NCBI GenBank assembly: GCA_965230265.1
Contig: OZ245999.1
Span: forward strand, 248,001-312,000
DNA: 64,000 bases
Direction of reading: 5' to 3'
Source: JAJFKX01 sp965230265
Lineage (GTDB): Bacteria; Pseudomonadota; Gammaproteobacteria; Xanthomonadales; Wenzhouxiangellaceae
Shown here: positions 8,305-17,639 of the stretch, in pieces
Position numbering within the stretch: the stretch's first letter is position 1
How the letters are laid out: each line of letters opens with the position of its first letter
The notes under the pieces: model-generated
What the model saw: the letters and a program-made list of their open reading frames with translations, nothing else
The model's database searches: none
Told to the model about the DNA's origin: nothing
Position numbers and translations under genes: made by a program

Positions 8305-8397
8305 AATTTTTATCCAAAAACCCGATAAGTCAGCAGGCAATTGTAGCGGTCGGGCGATCTAATCACCAGCCAGTCCGCATTTTTGAAGTGCATTTAA

Positions 8398-8426
8398 TTG
8401 GTATTAAACATTAAACACAGTACAAT
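8398..8426 (+). promoter_or_regulatory. Probable sigma-70 promoter of metK
   Basis: TTGGTA and TACAAT lie 17 bases apart. Start would be near 8433, giving a leader of about 28 bases with GAAGGA at 8446-8451 nine bases before the metK ATG. The short leader leaves no room for a SAM riboswitch after the start site, and no MetJ-type palindrome was seen. Confidence 0.5.
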
Positions 8427-8460
8427 ATATCTTTCTATACGGATTGAAGGATATATACCC

Positions 8461-9633
8461 ATGGGTGGTAATCCAGTTGCTAATTATTTGTTTACTTCTG
8501 AGTCGGTGAGCGAGGGTCACCCAGACAAGTTGGCTGACCAGATTTCTGACGCTATTCTTGATGCCATTCTGGAGCAGGATAAGGCGGCGCGTGTAGCCTG
8601 TGAGACATTTGTCAAAACTGGTGTCGCTATTGTGGGTGGTGAAATTACCACTACGGCTTGGGTCGATTTGGAAGAGCTTATCCGTCAGGTGATTGTAGAT
8701 ACCGGCTATGACTCATCAGAGGTAGGCTTTGATGGCAACACTTGTGGTGTGATCAACATTATTGGTAAGCAATCACCGGATATCGCGCAAGGCGTGGATC
8801 GTACCAGCCCGGAAGAGCAGGGTGCTGGTGATCAAGGCCTGATGTTTGGTTATGCCAGTAACGAAACGTCGGTACTGATGCCTGCGCCGATCTATTACTC
8901 TCATGAACTGGTCAAAAAGCAGGCAGAAGTGCGTCGTAATAACGATGATGGCAAACGTTACCTACGCCCTGATGCCAAAAGCCAGGTGACTTTCCGTTAT
9001 CAGGACGGTAAGCCTGTCGGCATTGATGCCGTCGTGCTCTCCACTCAGCACAGCCCGGATATTAACTTGCCTGATCTTCAGGAGCTGGTAATGGAAACCA
9101 TTATCAAACCCGTGTTGCCTGGCGAATGGCTGGACGATAGCACTCAGTATCACATCAACCCGACAGGGCTTTTTGTGATCGGTGGTCCAGTCGGTGATGC
9201 AGGTTTGACCGGACGTAAGATTATTGTTGATACCTATGGTGGTATGGCGCGCCATGGCGGCGGTGCCTTTTCTGGTAAGGACCCATCCAAAGTGGATCGT
9301 TCTGCTGCCTATGCCTGTCGTTATGTCGCCAAGAATATCGTTGCTGCCGGCTTGGCAGAAAAATGCGAAATTCAGGTGTCTTACGCGATTGGTGTGGCCC
9401 AACCAACCTCAATCAGCGTAGAAACTTTTGGTACTGGCAAACTGGACGATCAAAGCATGGAAGCGCTGGTGCGTGAGCATTTTGATTTACGCCCTTATGG
9501 CATTTTGCAAATGCTGGACCTGGTTCAACCCATTTATCAACCCACGGCTGCCTATGGTCATATGGGGCGCGAAGACCTGGGCGTAAGCTGGGAAAAAACG
9601 GACAAAGCCGACGCACTGGCTGCCGCCATTTAG
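8461..9633 (+). CDS. metK: S-adenosylmethionine synthetase
   Basis: Makes S-adenosylmethionine from methionine and ATP in the cytosol; a homotetramer needing Mg and K ions in known members. The start is the ATG at 8461, preceded by GAAGGA; the longer frame from 8398 would overlap the promoter. The 390-residue protein carries the conserved LFTSESVSEGHPDKLADQIS near the N-terminus, the adenosine-binding GAGDQGLMFGYA at about 117-128, the P-loop-like GGGAFSGKDPSKVDRS at about 263-278, and AAYGHMGREDLGVSWEKTD at the end. The ahcY and metF genes follow on the same strand, giving synthesis and recycling of the methyl donor in one cluster. Confidence 0.97.
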   Translation: MGGNPVANYLFTSESVSEGHPDKLADQISDAILDAILEQDKAARVACETFVKTGVAIVGGEITTTAWVDLEELIRQVIVDTGYDSSEVGFDGNTCGVINIIGKQSPDIAQGVDRTSPEEQGAGDQGLMFGYASNETSVLMPAPIYYSHELVKKQAEVRRNNDDGKRYLRPDAKSQVTFRYQDGKPVGIDAVVLSTQHSPDINLPDLQELVMETIIKPVLPGEWLDDSTQYHINPTGLFVIGGPVGDAGLTGRKIIVDTYGGMARHGGGAFSGKDPSKVDRSAAYACRYVAKNIVAAGLAEKCEIQVSYAIGVAQPTSISVETFGTGKLDDQSMEALVREHFDLRPYGILQMLDLVQPIYQPTAAYGHMGREDLGVSWEKTDKADALAAAI

Positions 9634-9700
9634 TGGTACAGCAGCAGCGTCATTAAAAGCCAAATCGAATACAACCGAATATATTGATTGGAGAAAATTT

Positions 9701-11122
9701 ATGAGTACAGCGGTATCAATTGATCAGGCAAAACCTGATTATCATATTGCCGATATAACTGAGGCCGATTTTGGCCGTAAGGAAATGGCCATTGCTGAAA
9801 CTGAAATGCCTGGCCTTATGGCGTTGCGTGAAGAGTTTGGTGATTCCAAACCATTAAAAGGCGCACGTATTGCCGGTTCATTGCACATGACCATCCAGAC
9901 CGCGTTGTTGATTGAAACACTAACAGCGCTGGGTGCTGAAGTGCGTTGGGCCTCCTGCAATATTTATTCCACCCAGGACCATGCAGCAGCAGCGATTGCT
10001 GAAAGTGGTGTGCCGGTTTTTGCCTTCAAAGGTGAAACGCTGGATGAGTATTGGGAATTTACGCATCGTATTTTCGATTGGGGTAACGGTAAAACCGCCA
10101 ATATGATTTTGGATGATGGCGGCGATGCAACAATGTTACTGGTTTTGGGCGCCAAGGCTGAACAGGATGCTTCTGTACTGGATAACCCTGGTAGTGAAGA
10201 AGAAGTTGCGTTATTTAACTCGATCAAAAAACGCCTGCCAACCAGCAATGGCTGGTATGCCGCTGCTCTGAAGAGTATTCAGGGTGTGACCGAAGAAACC
10301 ACCACTGGCGTGGCACGTTTGTATCGTATGCAGAAAAACGGCACGTTGTCGTTCCCTGCGATCAATGTGAATGATTCTGTGACCAAGTCAAAATTTGATA
10401 ACTTGTATGGTTGTCGTGAATCGCTGGTAGATGGCATTAAGCGTGCCACCGATGTAATGATCGCCGGTAAAATTGCCGTAGTAGCCGGTTATGGCGATGT
10501 GGGCAAAGGCTGTGCACAGTCACTGCGTGGTCTGGGTGCGACAGTATGGGTAACCGAAATTGATCCGATTTGTGCATTGCAGGCCGCGATGGAAGGTTAT
10601 CGCGTGGTGAGGATGGATGATGTGGTCGATCAGGCTGATATTTTCGTTACGGCTACCGGTAACTTCAACGTGATTACCGCAGCGCATATGGAACGCATGA
10701 AAAACGAAGCCATCGTGTGCAATATCGGTCACTTCGATAATGAAATCGATGTGGCTGGTATCAAACAGTACGAATGGGAAAACATCAAGCCACAGGTAGA
10801 TCACATTACTATGCCTAGTGGTAACAAGATCATCCTGCTGGCGGGTGGCCGCCTGGTGAACCTGGGTTGTGCAACGGGTCATCCCAGCTTTGTTATGTCT
10901 AACTCGTTCACCAATCAGGTACTGGCACAAATGGAGTTATGGAATAACGGTGATAATTACGGCAACGAAGTTTATATTTTGCCTAAACACCTGGACGAAA
11001 AAGTAGCCCGTCTGCATTTGGGGCGCATTGGTGCGAACTTGACCGAACTGACACCAGAGCAGGCTGAATATATTCATGTGGCGACAGAAGGCCCTTACAA
11101 GCCGGATCATTATCGCTACTAA
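9701..11122 (+). CDS. ahcY: S-adenosylhomocysteine hydrolase
   Basis: Splits S-adenosylhomocysteine into adenosine and homocysteine, using bound NAD, in the cytosol. The 473-residue protein shows the substrate-site ASCNIYSTQDHAAAA near residue 85, the conserved NVNDSVTKSKFDNLYGCRES near 225-245, the NAD-binding GYGDVGKGCAQSLRGLGA near 265-282, and the C-terminal EGPYKPDHYRY signature with its Lys and Tyr. The inserted segment typical of the long bacterial form is present. GGAG at 9690-9693 precedes the ATG by seven bases. It follows metK by 67 bases; no SAH riboswitch-like structure is visible in that gap. Confidence 0.97.
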   Translation: MSTAVSIDQAKPDYHIADITEADFGRKEMAIAETEMPGLMALREEFGDSKPLKGARIAGSLHMTIQTALLIETLTALGAEVRWASCNIYSTQDHAAAAIAESGVPVFAFKGETLDEYWEFTHRIFDWGNGKTANMILDDGGDATMLLVLGAKAEQDASVLDNPGSEEEVALFNSIKKRLPTSNGWYAAALKSIQGVTEETTTGVARLYRMQKNGTLSFPAINVNDSVTKSKFDNLYGCRESLVDGIKRATDVMIAGKIAVVAGYGDVGKGCAQSLRGLGATVWVTEIDPICALQAAMEGYRVVRMDDVVDQADIFVTATGNFNVITAAHMERMKNEAIVCNIGHFDNEIDVAGIKQYEWENIKPQVDHITMPSGNKIILLAGGRLVNLGCATGHPSFVMSNSFTNQVLAQMELWNNGDNYGNEVYILPKHLDEKVARLHLGRIGANLTELTPEQAEYIHVATEGPYKPDHYRY

Positions 11123-11152
11123 AAGCTTACTGACATCAGCGCTTTCATAAGG

Positions 11153-11181
11153 CCAGCGTTGCTGGTCTGACGGCTGTCAGA
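11153..11181 (+). other. Two small adjacent hairpins between ahcY and metF
   Basis: CCAGC-GTT-GCTGG (11153-11165) is followed at once by TCTGAC-GGCT-GTCAGA (11166-11181). The metF start codon is 18 bases further on. Both stems are perfect but short. There is no T-tract, so this is not a standard terminator; it could adjust metF translation or mRNA processing. Confidence 0.35.
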
Positions 11182-11199
11182 TGATGGGTAATTGCTGCC

Positions 11200-12027
11200 A
11201 TGCAGATTTCTTTCGAGGTATTTCCAGCCAAAGATGAAGCCCAGCAACTGGTGTTGGAATCTACGCTGGAAAAATTGGTAAAACTGGCGCCAGAATATAT
11301 CTCCGTCACTTTCGGTGCAGCAGGCTCCACGCTGGACCGCACGCGACAAACCGTGCTGCAAATACAGCGTGACTGGCCAGTACAGGCAGTACCGCATATT
11401 TCCTGCATGGCGCCCGATCAACAATCCATTGTTGATTTATTAACCACATACCAGCAGGCAGGTGTTAATCGACTGGTGGTGCTGCGTGGTGACCGGCCCG
11501 ATGAAAAGCCACAAACGGGGGCGTTTGCTTATGCCGAGCAGTTAGTGAGTTTTATTCGTCAGGAATTTGGCGAGCGGTTTTTTATTGAAGTCGCCTGTTA
11601 CCCGGAATTTCACCCGGAATCTCAAAACCCTGTTGATGAATTGCGTTACTTCAAAAACAAAATTCAGGCAGGGGCCAATGGCGCCATTACGCAGTACTTT
11701 TTCAATGCGGATGCTTATTTTCGTTTACTGGATGATTGTCGGGCTCAAGGTATTGATGCACCTATCACACCAGGTATTATGCCAATCACCAACTACCAGC
11801 AATTGGCAAGGTTCTCCACCATGTGTGGAGCAGAGATTCCACTGTGGATTCGCAAACGTCTGCAAGGTTATGGTGATGACGGTGCATCGATTCGTGCCTT
11901 TGGCGAAGAAGTGGTCACGCGCCTTTGTGGACAACTGCGAGAGGGTGGTGCCAGAGGCTTGCACTTTTACACTTTGAATCGTGCCAATGCAACTTTGAAA
12001 ATCTTAAGAAACCTGCGTTTGAGTTAG
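11200..12027 (+). CDS. metF: 5,10-Methylenetetrahydrofolate reductase
   Basis: A flavoprotein that reduces methylene-THF to methyl-THF, which supplies the methyl group for homocysteine remethylation. The 275-residue single-domain protein begins with SFEVFPAK (family SFEFFPPK), has VTFGAAGST near 36-44, the LRGDRP motif near 97-102, the FIEVACYPEFHPES stretch near 127-140, and GANGAITQYFFNADAYF near 160-176, all standard for MetF. It is slightly shorter than E. coli MetF (296). With metK and ahcY upstream it completes most of the methyl cycle; no methionine synthase gene lies in the window. The start at 11200 gives the usual N-terminus; no strong ribosome site is seen. Confidence 0.95.
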   Translation: MQISFEVFPAKDEAQQLVLESTLEKLVKLAPEYISVTFGAAGSTLDRTRQTVLQIQRDWPVQAVPHISCMAPDQQSIVDLLTTYQQAGVNRLVVLRGDRPDEKPQTGAFAYAEQLVSFIRQEFGERFFIEVACYPEFHPESQNPVDELRYFKNKIQAGANGAITQYFFNADAYFRLLDDCRAQGIDAPITPGIMPITNYQQLARFSTMCGAEIPLWIRKRLQGYGDDGASIRAFGEEVVTRLCGQLREGGARGLHFYTLNRANATLKILRNLRLS

Positions 12028-12266
12028 CGTAATCATTCAATGGCTGAAGTTATCGGGTCAGCAATGAAATTTCCGCCAATCTCATCAAACCACCGTTTAA
12101 TCGAATCACAAGAATAAGCGCTGGAACTTAACCGCGGAATTCCGGTATTTCAACTTAAATAATATTTCCCGCATCCAAGTAGGGTTAGGATTACTTATGC
12201 CGTTCTATGCGATAACGATGTTACTCATTTCAAATACCGTTTGCCGGTTAGCCAAAACTGCCGGTC

Positions 12267-14345
12267 ATGAATCTGCTGTTTAACAAAACCAGCGCCTTTT
12301 GTGTGCTGTTGACAGTATTGGCAGCAACACCTGCGGGTGTAATGGCGCAGCAAGCCGCACTGGCTGAAGATATCAATGGTATCCGGACATTTACACCCGA
12401 AGACTTTGCGCGATTCGTGCCGCGTACTGCGCTGGATATGGTGCAGCAAATTCCGGGGTTTACCATTAGCGAAGCCGATGAGCGCCGTGGTTTGGGACAG
12501 GCCACTGAAAATGTCTTGCTGAATGGTAAGCGGATTTCCGGTAAAACCAACGATGCAGTAACCGCCTTGGGCCGAATCCCGGCTGACAATGTTATCCGTA
12601 TCGAAATTCTGGAAGGTGCCACTTTGGATATTCCCGGCTTATCGGGCCAGGTTGTGAATATTGTTTCGTCCAACACCGGCGGGGTTAGTGGCCGGTATGT
12701 GTGGAGACCGCAGTTTAGATTCCAGGATGATGTGCCGGCACGTCTAACGGCAGGAGAGGCATCGGTTAGCGGCTCATTGGATAAATTTGATTACACCCTA
12801 TCGATAGAAAATGATTCATTCCGTAGCGGCAACTCTGGTTTAGAGCAGGTTTTTGACCCTGACAATAACTTAATTGATGAGCGTGATGAGGTGAGTCGCT
12901 TTAGAGGTGAAAATCCGGTGTTCAGTGTGGCCCTGGATTATTCTGGTGACAATGGAAATGTCGCCAATTTGGATTTGGCCTATGGCATCTTTGATTTCAG
13001 GCGCTCAGAATTATCGTTACAAAGTGGTGTTGGTCAGCCCGACCGTGTTCGCAATTTTATGGCCAGTGAGGATGAGTGGAATTTTGAAGGCAGTGGTGAT
13101 TATGAGTTTGGGCTGGGCCCTGGTCGCTTGAAAGTGATTGGGTTTCAACGCTTTGAACATAGTCCGACACTGAATTCACTGCGCACAGAATTTGCTGATG
13201 ACAGCGATGATACCGGTAGCCGCTTCGACCGTGTTGCTGATGAAGGTGAAAGTATTTTCCGTACAGAATACTATTGGAAAACCGCCGGTGGTTCTGACTG
13301 GCAGGTCTCCACGGAAGGTGCATTTAATTTTCTGGATATTGAATCGCAGCTGGAAGTGCTTGATGACAATGGCGAATTTATCCTTGTAGAAATCCCGGGA
13401 GCCACTTCACGTGTAGAAGAATTGCGTGGTGAAATTGCGACGACTTATGCCACACCCTTATCAGAAAAGTGGTCGTTGCAAACGTCTTTGGGGGCTGAAT
13501 ATTCTGAGATCAGTCAATCAGGTGAGACCGGGCTGACGCGATCGTTTGTGCGCCCCAAAGGCTTTGCTGCACTGAGCTGGCGACCTACCGAGAATACCGA
13601 TGTGACTTTTCGTATAGAGCGTGAGGTAGGGCAACTCAATTTTTTTGACTTCGTGGCGTCGGTGAATGTGGATTTGAATAATCAAAATGAATCCAACCCA
13701 GATTTGGTGCCTCAGCAAAGTTGGATTGGTGAGGCGGTGCTGGTACAGAAGTTTGGTGAGTATGGTTCCACCAATTTACGCGTGTTCGGCGAGTTGATTA
13801 CCGATATTACCGATCAGATTCCGATAGGCCCGGATGGCGAAGCACCCGGTAATATTGACAGTGCTACGGTATATGGTCTGGAGTTAAACACCACCTTTCT
13901 GTTTGACCCTTTGGGTTGGCAAGGGGCACGGCTGGATCTGAATCTGGAACTGCAAAGCAGCTCAGTCGATGATCCGTTGACCGGCTTGTCACGGCGCATC
14001 AGTCGTAGCCCCATACGCGAGCTGGAAGTCGAGTTTCGTCACGATATACCGGCAACTGACTGGGCATACGGTGCGATGTATTTTGAGCGCCGTGAATCAA
14101 GTACAGTGCGTTTAAATGAAATTCGTCTTTTTACCGCCAGGCCGGGCGATCTTGGCGTGTTTGTAGAGCATAAGGATGTTTTTGGCCTAACCGTCAACGC
14201 AGGTGTGTTTAATTTGCTGAATACCCGAGAACGCTTTACCCGTGCCAGTTTTGTCAATCGGAACAATGGACCGATAGCATTTCAGGAGGAAAGGGTGAGG
14301 ACTTTTGGGCCGATTCTGAGTTTTACCATCAGTGGTGCTTTTTGA
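12267..14345 (+). CDS. TonB-dependent outer-membrane receptor, plug plus barrel
   Basis: A 692-residue outer-membrane protein with a signal peptide ending near AGVMAQQ. The plug domain follows at about 30-135, recognisable from ALDMVQQIPGFTISE, NVLLNGKRISGK and VIRIEILEGA. The rest is a beta-barrel with alternating patterns and a final phenylalanine (SFTISGAF), the normal outer-membrane assembly signal. It belongs to the short-plug type that shows no clear TonB box in its first 30 mature residues. The ligand is unknown. It stands alone, with 239 featureless bases before it and a promoter for the MATE gene after it. Confidence 0.85.
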   Translation: MNLLFNKTSAFCVLLTVLAATPAGVMAQQAALAEDINGIRTFTPEDFARFVPRTALDMVQQIPGFTISEADERRGLGQATENVLLNGKRISGKTNDAVTALGRIPADNVIRIEILEGATLDIPGLSGQVVNIVSSNTGGVSGRYVWRPQFRFQDDVPARLTAGEASVSGSLDKFDYTLSIENDSFRSGNSGLEQVFDPDNNLIDERDEVSRFRGENPVFSVALDYSGDNGNVANLDLAYGIFDFRRSELSLQSGVGQPDRVRNFMASEDEWNFEGSGDYEFGLGPGRLKVIGFQRFEHSPTLNSLRTEFADDSDDTGSRFDRVADEGESIFRTEYYWKTAGGSDWQVSTEGAFNFLDIESQLEVLDDNGEFILVEIPGATSRVEELRGEIATTYATPLSEKWSLQTSLGAEYSEISQSGETGLTRSFVRPKGFAALSWRPTENTDVTFRIEREVGQLNFFDFVASVNVDLNNQNESNPDLVPQQSWIGEAVLVQKFGEYGSTNLRVFGELITDITDQIPIGPDGEAPGNIDSATVYGLELNTTFLFDPLGWQGARLDLNLELQSSSVDDPLTGLSRRISRSPIRELEVEFRHDIPATDWAYGAMYFERRESSTVRLNEIRLFTARPGDLGVFVEHKDVFGLTVNAGVFNLLNTRERFTRASFVNRNNGPIAFQEERVRTFGPILSFTISGAF

Positions 14346-14413
14346 CAACAAACATCGATACTCAGCAGACCATTGGCTCCTAATTGTATGAAACCAGGCA
14401 GATCTTGACGGCA

Positions 14414-14442
14414 TTAACAAAACCTTAACAATAAGTTACACT
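14414..14442 (+). promoter_or_regulatory. Probable sigma-70 promoter of the MATE gene
   Basis: TTAACA (five of six) and TACACT (four of six) are 17 bases apart. Predicted start near 14449, about 29 bases before the ATG at 14478. Confidence 0.5.
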
Positions 14443-14477
14443 GTGTCTTTGCTCGCCCACCCACCCTAATAGCAATT

Positions 14478-15890
14478 ATGCAGGCATTTTTTTCCCGATA
14501 CTCATGGCGACGCCGTGCGGCACTTTGGCGTCTGGCGTTGCGTGGCGATGAGCGCGACTATACCCGTGGTCCCATTCGGCGAGCGGTGTTTTTGCTGTCG
14601 GTGCCGATGGTGCTGGAAATGGCGCTGGAGTCGGTCTTTGCGGTGACCGATATTTTCTTTGTCAGCCGTTTAGGACCTGAAGCTGTGGCAGCGGTTGGTT
14701 TAACAGAAGCGGTTTTAACTCTGGTTTACGCAGTGGCTATCGGTATGTCGATGGCTGCCACAGCAATGATTGCACGTCGTACAGGTGAGCGGGATAAGTC
14801 AGGGGCACAAATAGCCACTGCACAGATTTTGTGGGTGGGTTTGATTGCCTCTGCCATCGTCGCTGCAGCAGGTTTATTATTCCCGGGTAAAATTTTGGCG
14901 TTGATGGGCGCAGAGCCCGACGTGATTGAAAATGGTAAGGGCTACACCATGATTATTCTGGGTGGCTCAATCACGGTGATGTATTTATTTTTATTGAATG
15001 CCATTTTCCGTGGTGCAGGTGATGCTGCGATTGCCATGCGTTCTTTATGGCTGGCCAATGGGATCAATATTGTACTGGACCCCTTGTTGATATTTGGTGT
15101 GGGCCCATTTCCTGAGCTAGGTGTAACCGGTGCTGCAGTGGCCACCACCATTGGTCGTGGTACGGGGGTGTGTTATCAGCTTTGGCATTTGTTTGGCGTA
15201 AGCAGCCGTTTGCAAATGCAATGGCAGCATTTGAGCTTAAACATGTCGGTGATGTTGCGTCTGCTGCGGGTATCAGCGGGCGGGGTTATGCAGTTTGTGA
15301 TCGCTACCAGTGCCTGGGTGTTTTTGATGCGCACAGTGGCCCCCTTCGGGAGTGAAGCTGTTGCGGGTTATACCATCGCTGTTAGAGTGATTATGTTCAC
15401 TATTTTACCTGCTTGGGGCATGGGCAATGCTGCGGCGACTTTGGTCGGTCAAAACCTGGGAGCAGGTCAACCGGAGCGGGCAGCCAAATCAGCCTGGATA
15501 GCGGCGCGTTATAACATGGTTTTTATGGTGCTGGTTGGCATAGTGTTTATTGTATTTTCGCCAATGATTCTACGAATCTTCACCAGCGAACCAGCGGTTA
15601 TTGAATACGGTGTTAATTGTTTGCGGATTATCAGTTATGGCTATGCATTTTTTGCCATCGGCTTGACCATGGTGCAAGCGATCAATGGTGCAGGTGATAC
15701 TGATACACCAACAGTGATCAACTTTTTTGGTTACTGGGTATTACAGCTGCCGCTGGCATGGTGGCTGGCCATTCCTTATGGAATGGGACCAGAAGGCGTG
15801 TTTTGGGCAGTGATGGTTGCTGAGTCGGTGCTGGCACTGATGGCCGTCTGGGTATTTCGGCGTGGGCGCTGGAAACTGCGCCAAGTATAA
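14478..15890 (+). CDS. MATE-family multidrug/sodium exporter
   Basis: An inner-membrane antiporter of 470 residues with about twelve hydrophobic segments after a basic N-terminal stretch of some 35 residues. The two MatE repeats begin at LSVPMVLEMALESVFAVTD (near 39) and at LRVSAGGVMQFVIATSAW (near 263), and the family loop PAWGMGNAAATLVGQNLGA lies near 312-330. Members export cationic drugs or metabolites in exchange for sodium or protons; the substrate here is unknown. The arginine-rich leader (RYSWRRRAALWRLALRG) is longer than in E. coli NorM and may lie in the cytosol. It has its own promoter and converges on the isoaspartyl peptidase gene. Confidence 0.92.
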   Translation: MQAFFSRYSWRRRAALWRLALRGDERDYTRGPIRRAVFLLSVPMVLEMALESVFAVTDIFFVSRLGPEAVAAVGLTEAVLTLVYAVAIGMSMAATAMIARRTGERDKSGAQIATAQILWVGLIASAIVAAAGLLFPGKILALMGAEPDVIENGKGYTMIILGGSITVMYLFLLNAIFRGAGDAAIAMRSLWLANGINIVLDPLLIFGVGPFPELGVTGAAVATTIGRGTGVCYQLWHLFGVSSRLQMQWQHLSLNMSVMLRLLRVSAGGVMQFVIATSAWVFLMRTVAPFGSEAVAGYTIAVRVIMFTILPAWGMGNAAATLVGQNLGAGQPERAAKSAWIAARYNMVFMVLVGIVFIVFSPMILRIFTSEPAVIEYGVNCLRIISYGYAFFAIGLTMVQAINGAGDTDTPTVINFFGYWVLQLPLAWWLAIPYGMGPEGVFWAVMVAESVLALMAVWVFRRGRWKLRQV

Positions 15891-15941
15891 ACATTACCAA
15901 CAATACCCCATAGCATTGCCTGTGTGGTATCAATTACTGCA

Positions 15942-17006
15942 CTATTGGTTTTCAGTGTTTTGCTGGTCAGCTTCTGCCGATTGCCTGTAAATGGCAACGG
16001 TAACTTTCCCGTCTTTATCGATTGAGGCTCGGTACATACCAGGTGTATTAAATACCATGGCAATTTCTCCGTCTGGTGCAACCGCAATAATGCCGCCATC
16101 ACCACCCATTTCGACCAAATCCTGATTAACCACCTGCTCGGCTGCAGCATTGATCGATAGCTGCTGATAAGCAACGCGTGCGCAAATATCATGCGTAACC
16201 GAGGCGCGGATAAAGTATTCACCGTGGCCAGTGGCGCTAACTGCACAATAGCGATCGTCTGCATAAGTGCCGGCACCAATGATGGGAGAATCGCCGATAC
16301 GGCCCCAGCGTTTGTTGGCAGTGCCGCCAGTCGAAGTGCCTGCCGCCAGTTTGCCGAATTTATCCACCGCAACCGCGCCGACGGTTGAAAACCAACTCTC
16401 TAGATATGTGCTATCGAGTGTATCTGCATGGTCCAAGCGTGCCTGAGCTTTTTCCTGATCCTGAATTTTCTTTAATTGTTCGATGCGATAAGGCGTTTTG
16501 AAGTAATCGGCGTTTTCGAATTGGATGTTGTTCTGCTTGGCAAAGATTTCTGCACCTTCACCAGATAGCAATACATGTGGTGAGTCGGTCATGACTTTGT
16601 GGGCCAGCAGAATAGGGTTTTTAACGCCGTATACTCCCGCAATGGCCCCGGCAGCGCGGTCTTGACCGCGCATGATTGAAGCATCCAGCTCAACATTGCC
16701 CTGCTGGTTAAGGACGGCACCTTTACCTGCATTAAAGTTGGGTGAGTCCTCCAGCATGGTAATTGCTGTCAATACAGCTTCTGTGCTGCTGCCACCGCCT
16801 TCCAGAATTCCATAACCGGCTTTTACCGCAGCTTCCAGGTCGGTGCGAATGGATGCTTCTTGTTGTTTGGATAAATTCTGCTTAAGGATGGTGCCAGCCC
16901 CACCATGAATTGCGATGGCAATGGGGCTTTCAGCCATTGCTGCTTGAACCATCAATACCAACAGCAACACTCCCCAGTGAACAGGTGATAAATAAAATCT
17001 TTTCAT
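15942..17006 (-). CDS. iaaA: Periplasmic isoaspartyl peptidase / plant-type L-asparaginase (Ntn hydrolase)
   Basis: Predicted to cleave isoaspartyl dipeptides and asparagine after self-cleavage into alpha and beta chains. Starting at ATG 17006, the product has 354 residues with a signal peptide ending near MAES. The alpha chain opens with AIAIHGGAGT and includes GGGSSTEAVLTAITMLEDSP and NAGKGAVLN. The new N-terminal nucleophile is T208 in the FSTVGAVAVD motif; the beta chain follows with STGGTANKRWGRIGDSPIIGAGTYAD, matching the family. The frame offers a start five codons upstream (MGCLF), but that gives a less typical signal. It is divergent from the MAPEG gene. Likely role is peptide scavenging in the periplasm. 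Confidence 0.9.
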   Translation of the reverse strand: MKRFYLSPVHWGVLLLVLMVQAAMAESPIAIAIHGGAGTILKQNLSKQQEASIRTDLEAAVKAGYGILEGGGSSTEAVLTAITMLEDSPNFNAGKGAVLNQQGNVELDASIMRGQDRAAGAIAGVYGVKNPILLAHKVMTDSPHVLLSGEGAEIFAKQNNIQFENADYFKTPYRIEQLKKIQDQEKAQARLDHADTLDSTYLESWFSTVGAVAVDKFGKLAAGTSTGGTANKRWGRIGDSPIIGAGTYADDRYCAVSATGHGEYFIRASVTHDICARVAYQQLSINAAAEQVVNQDLVEMGGDGGIIAVAPDGEIAMVFNTPGMYRASIDKDGKVTVAIYRQSAEADQQNTENQ

Positions 17007-17069
17007 GAACAGGCATCCCACACATGGTCAAAGTGATATTCATATCATTAAATACTTATTATTATAGGT

Positions 17070-17111
17070 GCTTCTGATTTATCCTGACATAGTTAGAATA
17101 AATTTAGAAGC
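17070..17111. repeat. Imperfect inverted repeat in the iaaA / MAPEG divergent gap
   Basis: Arms GCTTCT-g-ATTTAT (17070-17082) and ATAAAT-tt-AGAAGC (17098-17111) pair over twelve bases with a one-versus-two-base mismatch, around a 15-base centre. It lies between divergent starts at 17006 and 17141, so it may be an operator or a leader hairpin of the MAPEG mRNA. Confidence 0.35.
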
Positions 17112-17140
17112 AACCAAAACGAATCATAACAGGAGGCGTC

Positions 17141-17542
17141 ATGCACGCACACATTGTTGGTATTTATGGCAGCTTATTGGGCTTGCTGTTGATCTATTTG
17201 TCTATTCGCACCGTCAAGCTCCGCCGTCGCGACCTTGTTGAGATTGGTACGGGTGATAGTCAGGATCTGGGCAGGGCCACACGTGCGCATGCCAATTTTA
17301 CAGAGTATGTGCCGCTGGCGTTGATTTTGTTGTTGGTGCTGGAGCAAACCGCTTTTGCGCATTGGGCCATGCATTTGTTGGGTGCCTCGCTGTTGATTGG
17401 TCGCTGTTTGCATGCCTGGGGTTTTACCAGCAAAGCGGGGCCGAATTTTGGCCGGGTGTGGGGAACATTACTGACCTGGCTAACGATAGTGATTGCTGCT
17501 TTAGGTAACCTATATTATGTGGTGTTGTCGGCTTTGTATTGA
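17141..17542 (+). CDS. MAPEG-family membrane protein
   Basis: A 133-residue inner-membrane protein with about four transmembrane helices. The MAPEG marks are the R-x-x-x-N-x-x-E-x-x-P motif (here RAHANFTEYVPLALIL, near residues 47-62) and the LLIGRCLHAWGF segment near 85-96. Human relatives are microsomal glutathione transferases and leukotriene synthases; the role of bacterial members is mostly unknown, with detoxification assumed. AGGAGG is present just before the ATG, a strong ribosome site. It is one of two MAPEG proteins in the window (the other at 34337-34735). Confidence 0.88.
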   Translation: MHAHIVGIYGSLLGLLLIYLSIRTVKLRRRDLVEIGTGDSQDLGRATRAHANFTEYVPLALILLLVLEQTAFAHWAMHLLGASLLIGRCLHAWGFTSKAGPNFGRVWGTLLTWLTIVIAALGNLYYVVLSALY

Positions 17543-17639
17543 ATACAGCGCATAACCCCCCCCTTGCATGATTGCTGCCGGGTATGCAATGTCCGCAGCA
17601 CTCTGAAGTCATATTCATTGGGTTTGTGTGCTGGTTGGT

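Noticed and set aside
8341..8460. SAM riboswitch or MetJ site before metK
   Set aside because: The predicted start at 8433 leaves a leader too short for a riboswitch, and no AGACGTCT-type repeats were seen.
9634..9700. SAH riboswitch before ahcY
   Set aside because: The 67-base gap shows no pairing with a loop and pseudoknot of the needed size, only a GGAG ribosome site.
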